64,000 nucleotides of DNA, taken from positions 443,654 to 507,653 of the forward strand of contig NZ_LMQI01000003.1 of the NCBI RefSeq assembly GCF_001424125.1, written 5' to 3'. The translations under genes and the position numbers were made by a program. The notes under the pieces are model-generated. The model made no database searches and was not told the origin of the DNA. It saw only the letters and a program-made list of their open reading frames with translations. The DNA comes from Cellulomonas sp. Leaf395 (lineage in GTDB: Bacteria; Actinomycetota; Actinomycetes; Actinomycetales; Cellulomonadaceae). Positions within the stretch are counted from its first letter, which is position 1. Each line of letters begins with the position of its first letter. This document shows positions 16,637-24,190 of this stretch, piece after piece.

Positions 16637-19633
16637 GTGACTTTCGGAAGCCCGCCGCCCCGCCCGAGCCCGGCGCGTCCGCGCCGACGCGGAGCGCTCG
16701 CCCCCACGCTCGTCGTCCTCGGGGTGCTCGTCGTCGTCGTGCTGATCCTGGCCCAGGTGTGGACCGAGGTCCTCTGGTTCCAGCAGCTCGGGTTCGGCAA
16801 CGTGATCCGCACCGAGTGGGGCACCCGCGCGATCTTGTTCGTGCTCGGCTTCCTCGTGATGGGCGGCGCCGTCTACTGGAGCCTCAACTTCGGGTACCGC
16901 TCGCGTCCCGTGTACGCGCCGTCCACGCAGGAGCAGGCGAACCTCGACCAGTACCGCGAGGCCATCGAGCCCCTGCGCCGGCTGGTCATGATCGTCGGAC
17001 CGGCCGTCCTCGGACTCTTCGCCGGTGCGGCGGCCTCCCAGCAGTGGCAGACGATCCAGCTGTGGATGCACGGGGGATCGGTCGGGAAGACCGACCCCCA
17101 GTACGGCATCGACCTGGGCTTCTACCTGTTCACGCTGCCCGGCCTGCGGTTCGTGGTCTCGTTCCTCATGGCGGTTGTCGTGCTGTCCGGGATCGGCGCC
17201 CTGGCCACCCAGTACCTCTACGGGGGTCTGCGGGTGGGCGGTCAGCGTGGCGGAGCCCCTCGGACCACGAAGGCCGCGCGCGTCCAGCTGTCGGTGATCG
17301 CGGCCGTGCTCATGCTGCTCATCGCCGCGAGCTACTGGCTGGACCGGTTCTCCATCCTCACCAAGACGGGCCGCAAGTTCGCCGGCGCCTCGTTCACCGA
17401 CGTCCACGCCGTCATCCCGTCGAAGGCGATCCTGGCGGGCATCGCGATCTTCGTCGCGGTCATGTTCATCGTCACCGCGATCCGTGGCAACTGGCGGCTT
17501 CCCGCCATCGGCGTCGGTCTGATGGTGGTGGCGGCCGTGGCCGTGGGCGGCGTCTACCCGGCCGTGGTCCAGCGCTTCCAGGTGCAGCCCAACCAGCAGG
17601 ACGCCGAGGCGGACTACATCCAGCGCAACATCGGCGCCACCCTCGACGCGTACGACCTCGAGGACGTCGAGAAGACCGACTACAACGCCGAGGTCACGGC
17701 GGAGGCGGGAGCTCTGCGCTCCGACGCCGACACCACCGCCTCCATCCGTCTCCTCGATCCGCAGATCGTCAGCCCGTCGTTCAAGCAGCTCGAGCAGATC
17801 CGCGCGTTCTACGACTTCCCCGACTCGCTGTCCGTCGACCGGTACGAGGTCGACGGCGTGAGCCGCGACACCGTGATCGCGGTGCGCGAGCTCTCGCTCG
17901 AGGGCCTGGACGCGCAGCAGCGCAACTGGACCAACGACGCCACCGTCTACACCCACGGGTTCGGCGTCGTCGCGGCGTACGGAAACACGACCGCCGGCCG
18001 CGGAGCACCCAACTTCTGGGAGGGCGGCATCCCGTCGACGGGGGAGATGGGCGAGTACGAGCCGCGCATCTACTTCAGCCCGAAGGCCCCGCTCTACTCG
18101 ATCGTCGGAGCCCCCGAAGGCACCCGGGCGTGGGAGCTGGACTACCCGGCCGACGACTCGGAGGGCGCGGTCAACAGCACGTTCCCGACGCAGGACGTCT
18201 CCGCGGGCCCGTCGATCGGCAACCCGCTGACCAAGCTCCTCTACGCGCTGAAGTTCGGCTCCGAGCAGATCCTCTTCTCGGATCGCGTGACCAGCGACTC
18301 GCAGATCCTCTACGAGCGTGACCCCCGCGACCGCGTCCAGAAGGTCGCCCCGTACCTCACGCTCGACGGCCGTGCGTACCCCGCGGTGGTCGACGGTCGC
18401 GTCAAGTGGATCGTCGACGGCTACACGACGTCGGACCAGTACCCCTACTCCGAGCCGAAGTCGCTCGACGACGCCACGACGGACTCGTTGACCGAGTCCT
18501 CCGAGACCATCCAGGCGCTCCAGCCGAAGACCGCGAACTACATCCGCAACTCGGTGAAGGCCACGGTCGACGCCTACGACGGCTCGGTCACGCTGTACGC
18601 CTGGGACGCCGAGGACCCGATCCTCAAGGCGTGGGACTCGGTGTTCCCGTCGACGATCGAGCCGCTGTCCTCCATCAAGGGCAGCCTCATGAGCCACCTG
18701 CGCTACCCCGAGGACCTGTTCAAGGTGCAGCGCAGCCTGCTCGCCCGGTACCACGTGACCGATGCCGGCCAGTTCTTCTCCGGCAACGACTTCTGGGCCA
18801 ACCCGAACGACCCGACCAGCAGCGTCGCCGTCCCGCAGCCGCCGTACTACCTGACGCTGCGGATGCCCGACCAGGACGAGGCCAGCTTCTCGCTGATGTC
18901 GTCGTTCATCCCGACGGGTACCAACGCCCGCAACGTGCTGACCGGGTACCTGGCGGTCGACGCAGAGGCCGGCAACGAGGACGGGAAGCCGTCCGAGGAC
19001 TACGGCAAGATGCGCCTGCTCGAGCTGCCACGCGACTCGACCGTGCCCGGACCCGGTCAGGTGAACAACAACTTCGTCGCCGACCCGGACGTGTCCAACG
19101 AGCTCAACATCCTCGGCCGCGGCGACTCGCAGGTGGTCCGCGGCAACCTGCTGACCCTGCCCATGGGCGGCGGTCTGCTGTACGTGCAGCCGGTGTACGT
19201 GCAGGCCCGCTCCGGGACCACGTTCCCGCTGCTGCAACGCGTGCTCGTGGCGTTCGGTGACGACATCGGGTTCGCGGACACCCTCGACGGTGCCCTGGAC
19301 CAGGTGTTCGGCGGGGACTCGGGCGCAGACGCCGGCGACGCCGGGACCGATCCCGACGCGGGCACACCTCCGACGGACGAGCCGACCGACGGGGCGACGG
19401 ACGCACCGACCGCGGAACCGACCGAGGCACCCACCGAGCCCGGGACCGACACCGGCACGGACGCGACCGCCCGCGCCGACCTCGACCGCGCGCTGCAGCA
19501 GGCCAAGGAAGCCATCGCCGACAGCCAGTCCGCCCTGGCACGCAACGACTTCGCCGCCTACGGCGAGGCGCAGCAGCGGCTCGACCAGGCCGTCCAGGCT
19601 GCACTCGAGGCAGAGGCCCGGCTCGGCGAATGA
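16637..19633 (+). CDS. UPF0182 family large integral membrane protein
   Basis: A 998-residue protein of the UPF0182 (COG1615) family, matching Rv3193c of M. tuberculosis in length and position. The N-terminal third has about seven transmembrane helices (first at 23-40, then FVLGFLVMGGAVYWSLNF and others up to about 300), followed by a large, probably extracytoplasmic, domain with several family blocks (NFWEGGIPSTGEMGEYEPRI, DGRVKWIVDGYTTSDQYPYS, LTLRMPDQDEASFSLMS). Residues about 890-950 form an Asp/Thr/Pro/Glu-rich linker and the end is a short coiled-coil-like helix. GTG 16637 is chosen as the start of the family N-terminus. Function unknown. A perfect 16-bp hairpin follows the stop. Confidence 0.9.
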   Translation: MTFGSPPPRPSPARPRRRGALAPTLVVLGVLVVVVLILAQVWTEVLWFQQLGFGNVIRTEWGTRAILFVLGFLVMGGAVYWSLNFGYRSRPVYAPSTQEQANLDQYREAIEPLRRLVMIVGPAVLGLFAGAAASQQWQTIQLWMHGGSVGKTDPQYGIDLGFYLFTLPGLRFVVSFLMAVVVLSGIGALATQYLYGGLRVGGQRGGAPRTTKAARVQLSVIAAVLMLLIAASYWLDRFSILTKTGRKFAGASFTDVHAVIPSKAILAGIAIFVAVMFIVTAIRGNWRLPAIGVGLMVVAAVAVGGVYPAVVQRFQVQPNQQDAEADYIQRNIGATLDAYDLEDVEKTDYNAEVTAEAGALRSDADTTASIRLLDPQIVSPSFKQLEQIRAFYDFPDSLSVDRYEVDGVSRDTVIAVRELSLEGLDAQQRNWTNDATVYTHGFGVVAAYGNTTAGRGAPNFWEGGIPSTGEMGEYEPRIYFSPKAPLYSIVGAPEGTRAWELDYPADDSEGAVNSTFPTQDVSAGPSIGNPLTKLLYALKFGSEQILFSDRVTSDSQILYERDPRDRVQKVAPYLTLDGRAYPAVVDGRVKWIVDGYTTSDQYPYSEPKSLDDATTDSLTESSETIQALQPKTANYIRNSVKATVDAYDGSVTLYAWDAEDPILKAWDSVFPSTIEPLSSIKGSLMSHLRYPEDLFKVQRSLLARYHVTDAGQFFSGNDFWANPNDPTSSVAVPQPPYYLTLRMPDQDEASFSLMSSFIPTGTNARNVLTGYLAVDAEAGNEDGKPSEDYGKMRLLELPRDSTVPGPGQVNNNFVADPDVSNELNILGRGDSQVVRGNLLTLPMGGGLLYVQPVYVQARSGTTFPLLQRVLVAFGDDIGFADTLDGALDQVFGGDSGADAGDAGTDPDAGTPPTDEPTDGATDAPTAEPTEAPTEPGTDTGTDATARADLDRALQQAKEAIADSQSALARNDFAAYGEAQQRLDQAVQAALEAEARLGE

Positions 19634-19640
19634 CCTGGTC

Positions 19641-19677
19641 CCGGCCGGTGGTGGTGACGTACACCACCACCGGCCGG
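19641..19677 (+). terminator. Perfect hairpin terminator after the UPF0182 gene
   Basis: CCGGCCGGTGGTGGTG (19641-19656) and its exact complement (19662-19677) enclose a 5-base loop ACGTA, 7 bases after the stop. No T-run follows. Being a perfect palindrome it could work in both directions. Confidence 0.75.
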
Positions 19678-19688
19678 GGTCCGGGGAT

Positions 19689-19717
19689 TTGGTCCCCCCT
19701 GAGGGGTGAGGTAGGTT
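19689..19717 (+). promoter_or_regulatory. Promoter of the initiator tRNA gene
   Basis: TTGGTC (19689-19694) and TAGGTT (19712-19717) are separated by 17 bases, placing the transcript start near 19724, a few bases before the tRNA 5' end at 19729. Read by eye from the boxes and their position. Confidence 0.5.
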
Positions 19718-19728
19718 GTAACCACCGA

Positions 19729-19802
19729 CGCGGGGTGGAGCAGCTCGGTAGCTCGCTGGGCTCATAACCCAGAGGTCGCAGGTTCAAATCCTGCCCCCGC
19801 TA
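19729..19802 (+). tRNA. Initiator tRNA-fMet (CAT)
   Basis: The cloverleaf folds fully: acceptor CGCGGGG, D-arm with GCTCGGTAGCTC, anticodon stem CTGGG/CCCAG with loop CTCATAA (anticodon CAT), T-arm GCAGGTTCAAATCCTGC and acceptor 3' strand CCCCGCT then A. The unpaired C1 x T72 end and the three consecutive G-C pairs of the anticodon stem are the hallmarks of an initiator rather than elongator methionine tRNA. The CCA end is not encoded exactly (CAC follows). Confidence 0.95.
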
Positions 19803-19809
19803 CACAGAA

Positions 19810-19845
19810 GACGAAGGCCCGGACCGGATGGTCCGGGCCTTCGTC
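19810..19845 (+). terminator. Terminator of the tRNA gene
   Basis: A perfect 16-bp stem (19810-19825 with 19830-19845) around the loop GGAT begins 7 bases after the tRNA. It lacks a clear T-run but its position and perfection support a terminator, possibly shared with the convergent LigD-type gene. Confidence 0.75.
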
Positions 19846-19907
19846 GTGTGAGCGATCGACCGACGGCGGGGACCCATCCGCGTCCGATCACGCGTTCCCC
19901 GGTCGGC

Positions 19908-20873
19908 TCACCCGTCGTCGTCCGGGGGTGCCGGGGCGCCCTCGCGTTCATCGCGCTCGGCCCAGGCCAGCAGCGGCGCCAGGTCGAACACCGCGTCGTC
20001 GATGCCGGCATGCAGGTCGCCGAGCTCGGCAAAGCGGGCGGGGACCGTGTGCAGGGTGCAGTCGCGGGGGTCGACGTCGTCGATCTCGTCCCAGCGCAGC
20101 GGCGTCGACACGGTGGCTTCGGGGGTCCCGCGCACCGAGTAGGCCGAGGCGATCGTGTGGTCGCGGGCGTTCTGGTTGTAGTCGACGAACACGAGCGAGG
20201 GGTCGCGGTCGCGCCGCCACCACGCGGTGGTGACATCGTCGGGCGCCCGACGCTCCACCTCGCGCGCGAACGCGAGCGCCGCGCGTCGCACGTCGGCGAA
20301 GCCGTGGTCGGGACGGATGCGGACGTACACGTGCAGGCCGGAGCCGCCGGAGGTCTTGGGCCAGCCGACGGCGCCCAGCTCGTCCAGGACCTCGTGCGCG
20401 ACGTGCGCCACGCGCCGCACCCGGTCGAAGGGGCAGTCCGGCATCGGGTCCAGGTCGATGCGCCACTCGTCGGGTCGTTCGGTGTCGGCCCGGCGACTGT
20501 TCCACGGATGGAACTCGACGGTCGACATCTGCACCGCCCAGATCACGTGGGCCAGCTCGGTGACGCACAGCTCATCGGCGGTGCGGCCGTAGCGCGGGAA
20601 GTAGAGCTCCACCGTCTCCATCCACGGCGGAGCCCCACGCGGCAACCGCTTCTGGTGCACCTTCTCTCCGGCGACGCCCGTCGGGTAGCGGTGCAGCATG
20701 CAGGGGCGCTCCCGCAGCGCACGCACGATCCCGTCACCCACGGCGAGGTAGTAGCTCGCTAGGTCGAGCTTGGTCGCCCCGCTGGCGGGGAAGTAGATGC
20801 GGTCGGGGTTGGAGAGCCGCACGGTGCGGGACCCGACCTCGAGCTCGACGGCGGGTGAGTGGTCCGGGGCCAT
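19908..20873 (-). CDS. LigD-type polymerase/primase domain protein, stand-alone
   Basis: A 321-residue protein consisting of the archaeo-eukaryotic primase-like polymerase domain of LigD. It has the KLDLASYY start motif, LHRYPTGVAGEKVHQKR, the divalent metal motif RIDLDPMP (D140, D142), FHPWNSR and SGGSGLHVYVR. No ligase or phosphoesterase domain is attached and no Ku gene lies in the window. Such stand-alone PolDom proteins fill gaps in end joining or in base-excision repair in mycobacteria. ATG 20873 begins just before the conserved strand VELEVGSRTVRLSNPDR. It converges on the tRNA terminator. Confidence 0.9.
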   Translation of the reverse strand: MAPDHSPAVELEVGSRTVRLSNPDRIYFPASGATKLDLASYYLAVGDGIVRALRERPCMLHRYPTGVAGEKVHQKRLPRGAPPWMETVELYFPRYGRTADELCVTELAHVIWAVQMSTVEFHPWNSRRADTERPDEWRIDLDPMPDCPFDRVRRVAHVAHEVLDELGAVGWPKTSGGSGLHVYVRIRPDHGFADVRRAALAFAREVERRAPDDVTTAWWRRDRDPSLVFVDYNQNARDHTIASAYSVRGTPEATVSTPLRWDEIDDVDPRDCTLHTVPARFAELGDLHAGIDDAVFDLAPLLAWAERDEREGAPAPPDDDG

Positions 20874-21001
20874 ACCTCATTCAAGCGCGCTGGGTGCCTC
20901 CGGGCCGAAGGGCGGCGTGCTGCGCCACGCGTGAGGCCGATCAAGCGTCGGCGGGACGGACCGCTCGCGCGATCCGCCCCGCCGTTCGGGGAACTCCTAC
21001 G

Positions 21002-24000
21002 TCACGACCACTGGTCGATCAACGCGTGCGCCGTGTACCGCAGTCGTCGATCGGCCTCGTCGGAGATCCGGCTCCCGGGCGGCGGCGACTCCAGCCGGTC
21101 GACGAACCGCTCGAGCTGCTGGACGACCGCGTCGGTCAGGCCCAGGTCCGCGAGCTGCTGAGCCGTGCGCAGGTGCACGTCGAGCACCGAGAGTCCTGGT
21201 CCGGACACGTCGCCGGACGCCAGGAAGGAGTCCAGCTCCGCGCGCAGGTCGGCGAGGGTCGCCTTGGCGGCCTCGACCCGCACATCGTGCAGCATCACGG
21301 TGTTGTTGGTGGTGGTGCCGCTGCCGGCATAGTCGTAGGACGAGCTCCCGGTGTTGTTGATGCGGAACCCGAAGCCACCGGCGGCGTTGTAACGCAGGTC
21401 CCCGGTGTCATCGGTCCACGAGATGTCGACCTCGTTGGTGAGGCCCTGCGCGATCTGCAGAGGGGTCCTCGCCGACTCCGTCGAGGCCTTCACCCGGAGG
21501 GTGGCGCCGGTGACCGACACGTTGATCGTGCTCTTCGGCATGGCCGCGGCCGTCCGCACCGGTTCGGTCAGCGGGGTCTGGGTGTCGCCGTCGTACTCGT
21601 AGAGCGTCCACATCGTCGCGTTGGAGCCGCCGGCGGCGGTGCGCTCCACCCGCAGCCCGTACCCCGTGCGGGCCGCCGCGTCGTACTTGACGTAGATGTC
21701 CATGAACTGACCGTTGCCACCGAACCCCTGCCCCTCGACCTTGCTCGTCGAGTAGTCCAGGTCGAGCGACATGTCGCGGTAGCCGCTGTCCTGGCCGAAG
21801 ACCATCCTGGTACCCGACGTGCGGGAGTTGTTCTGCAGGCCCCAGATCCTGTCCGTGCCGTTGGTGCCGATGCCCCATCCCCACGGCACGGCCGTCCCGG
21901 TGACGCGGTCGAAGAACCACCGACCCGTGGTGGTGGCATGGTCCTCGTCGGTGATGTGCACGTTCTTGAAGTCGGTGGACAAGGACGTCGTCGTGACGTC
22001 GGCCGCGGTGACCGCACGTGTGGTGCGCACGGTCACGGGCGAGCCGGCGGCGCTGAACTCGTACTTCGGGGTGATCACGGCGCGCAGGTAGTGCCCGACG
22101 TCGTACTTGTCGAGCGGGTAGGCCGTGAAGGGGTCGTCGACGAAGTAGCCGTCAGCGTCGTTGCGCATCGTGCCGATGTGCACGCCGTCGGTGGTGTCGG
22201 GGCCGGTCTCGCGGTACCAGTCGATGACGGAGGTGTCCTGGTACCCGAGCTGGTCCAGCGTGTAGGCGAGCGACGCCAGGTTCTCGCTGACGGTGATGGA
22301 GGTTGCGGACACGACGGGCGCGTCGACCGGGACCGGGCGGATGCGCAGCGTCGCACCGGCCGAGATCCCGCTCGGGAGGGTCGCTGTCGCGATGGTCTCG
22401 ATGATCGCGCCGGTGTTGTTCGGCTTCGCGGTGAGCGTGAGGCCGCCCGTCGTGGCATCGACGGTGCCGTCCAGGAGGCCTGCGTCGTAGTCCCAGACGA
22501 CGTCTCCTAGGTCGACGGAGTCGATCGGAGCCGGAGCAGGGGTCAGGACGGCCCTGTTCGTGTCGCCCGTCTGGGCGGAGTACATCGTCTTCCCCGTGGC
22601 ACCGACGACGAACCGGTACGGCAGGTTCGCGTAGGGCTCCCACTGGGCGTCGTACTGCCCCTTGGGGTCCCACCCGTCGTCACCCTTGAGCAGGTTGTAC
22701 ACGTTGTACTCGTCGCCGACCTTGAAGGCGTCCAGGGCGCCGCCGGCCAAGGAGACCGAGGTCTGCGGCTCGGACGGGCTGATGACGAGCGGTGCACCGG
22801 CGTCACCGATCGTGTTGTTCGACACGAAGTGCCGAGCATCCTCACGCACCACGTTCTCCCACTCGACGGACTCGACCCGGCCGGTGAACCGGGTGTCGAC
22901 GACGGCGAAGAGGGCGTTCGCCTGCGGTCCGATCGCGTTGGACTGCTTGGCCAGGTAGAGGTCCGTACTGGTCATCTGCGGCATGCCGACCATCGTGCTG
23001 CCGAGCAGGACGGTGATGCCGCCGTTGTTGGCACCGCTGAACGACGGGTGGTTGCCGAAGAGGTGGAAGGTGCAGTTCTCGTAGACGATGGTGTCGCCGG
23101 AGAAGATCGAGTCGTCGGTCAGCTGGAAGAAGCTGTCCAGGAAGTACGCGCGGACGGGTTGCAGGGTGTACATCATGTTGAGGTACCCGACGAACCGCAT
23201 GTTCTCGAAGTACAGCCGGTCCGGCGCCCCGGTGCCGTGGGCACGCGTCAGCACCTCGGCATGGTTCTTGGAGTCGAGACGCTTCACGATGCTCTGCGAC
23301 GGGTCGCGCGGGTAGACCAGATCCTCCTGCGCGTAGTTCGCGATGGTGATGTTCTCGCTGTGGAACCCGGAGGAGATGCCGAGGGTGTACCAGCTCCCGT
23401 TCGCGCCCAGGCCGGTCTCGCCGCCTTCTCCGCGGTTGCCGGCGATGATCGTGTCCGTCGCGTCCTGCGTCAGTCCGAGGAACGAGGCGTCCTCGCCCAG
23501 GATGCTGAGGCCGATGTTCGGACCCGCGATGACGCCTCCTTCCCGGTACGTGCGGTCGGTCCAGTACACGCCGGGCGCCACGTACACCGTCGTGCCCGCG
23601 GGCAGGGTGAGCACGCGCTCGTCGTCGGAGAGTGTTCCCAGGGTCTGGAGCGTGGACGCGACGTAGGGGCTCTCCAGCTCTTCTGGGGAGGCGTAGGCGT
23701 TCAGGAGGCGATGCGTCTCGTCGACCTGGACCCACTTGGCGTGCAGCGTCATGGAGTCCTGTGCGGTGCCGTTGAGGAAGTCCCACATGTGGCCGGTGGC
23801 GGCTGCGTCGGTGTACCAGCCCACGAACACCGACCCGTCTCTGGTGGGCCGCTCCGGGACCTGGAGCGTGGCGCCGGGCTGCACGTGCTGAGGGTCGACC
23901 GGTGTGCCGCCGTCGGACTCGAAGGTCACCACCACCTCACTGTCGGCGGCGGCACTGGTTTCTGTGACGGCGGAGGTGGCCGCCGGCGTGGCGGCTGCCG

Positions 24001-24076
24001 CCGGGGCCGCGACGCCGAACAGGGACAGGCCGACGGCCAGCGCGAGCGTGACGTGCAGGGTCGATCCGTGCCGCAT
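21002..24076 (-). CDS. Secreted pectinesterase-like beta-helix protein with InlB repeat and FIMAH domain
   Basis: A 1024-residue secreted protein: signal peptide (1-29, ending APAAAA), InlB/Listeria-Bacteroides repeat (about 48-115, ending LHAKW), a right-handed beta-helix region (about 130-420) resembling CE8 pectinesterases, Ig-like or linker parts, a jelly-roll-like domain (about 680-920, from TTSLSTDFKNVHI) and a C-terminal FIMAH-type helical domain (about 934-1024). CE8-like pieces are FENMRFVGYLNMMY (297-303, where CE8 has GQDTLY) and LTDDSIFSG (319-327, where CE8 has a DFIFG block). The first catalytic Asp position is Asn300, so methylesterase activity is doubtful; the second Asp (D322) is kept. 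AAGGAG precedes ATG 24076. Probably acts on pectin with the upstream pectate lyase. Confidence 0.7.
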   Translation of the reverse strand: MRHGSTLHVTLALAVGLSLFGVAAPAAAATPAATSAVTETSAAADSEVVVTFESDGGTPVDPQHVQPGATLQVPERPTRDGSVFVGWYTDAAATGHMWDFLNGTAQDSMTLHAKWVQVDETHRLLNAYASPEELESPYVASTLQTLGTLSDDERVLTLPAGTTVYVAPGVYWTDRTYREGGVIAGPNIGLSILGEDASFLGLTQDATDTIIAGNRGEGGETGLGANGSWYTLGISSGFHSENITIANYAQEDLVYPRDPSQSIVKRLDSKNHAEVLTRAHGTGAPDRLYFENMRFVGYLNMMYTLQPVRAYFLDSFFQLTDDSIFSGDTIVYENCTFHLFGNHPSFSGANNGGITVLLGSTMVGMPQMTSTDLYLAKQSNAIGPQANALFAVVDTRFTGRVESVEWENVVREDARHFVSNNTIGDAGAPLVISPSEPQTSVSLAGGALDAFKVGDEYNVYNLLKGDDGWDPKGQYDAQWEPYANLPYRFVVGATGKTMYSAQTGDTNRAVLTPAPAPIDSVDLGDVVWDYDAGLLDGTVDATTGGLTLTAKPNNTGAIIETIATATLPSGISAGATLRIRPVPVDAPVVSATSITVSENLASLAYTLDQLGYQDTSVIDWYRETGPDTTDGVHIGTMRNDADGYFVDDPFTAYPLDKYDVGHYLRAVITPKYEFSAAGSPVTVRTTRAVTAADVTTTSLSTDFKNVHITDEDHATTTGRWFFDRVTGTAVPWGWGIGTNGTDRIWGLQNNSRTSGTRMVFGQDSGYRDMSLDLDYSTSKVEGQGFGGNGQFMDIYVKYDAAARTGYGLRVERTAAGGSNATMWTLYEYDGDTQTPLTEPVRTAAAMPKSTINVSVTGATLRVKASTESARTPLQIAQGLTNEVDISWTDDTGDLRYNAAGGFGFRINNTGSSSYDYAGSGTTTNNTVMLHDVRVEAAKATLADLRAELDSFLASGDVSGPGLSVLDVHLRTAQQLADLGLTDAVVQQLERFVDRLESPPPGSRISDEADRRLRYTAHALIDQWS

Positions 24077-24126
24077 CTGCGCACTCCTTTTTCGCTGTGG
24101 AACTGGTGGTGGACATGTGGCAGCAC

Positions 24127-24180
24127 GTCGGCGCAGCGCCGACTCACAAGGGCCGACGCCGGCTGGCGCCGGCCCTTGTG
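24127..24180 (-). terminator. Tandem hairpins between pectate lyase and pectinesterase-like genes
   Basis: Reading the minus strand after the pectate lyase stop there is first a long stem (24145-24180: CACAAGGGCCG with CGGCCCTTGTG, inner CGCC/GGCG, loop of 4), then a second perfect stem (24127-24143: GTCGGCG with CGCCGAC). They lie 11 bases past the stop and 50 before the next start, so the two pectin genes may be only partly cotranscribed. Confidence 0.65.
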
Positions 24181-24190
24181 CCGCGAACCT

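Noticed and set aside
16604-19765. Very long open frame on the minus strand opposite the UPF0182 gene
   Set aside because: It is the mirror of a strongly biased GC-rich gene: Arg/Val/Asp/His-rich, no domain, and the plus strand has clear UPF0182 motifs.
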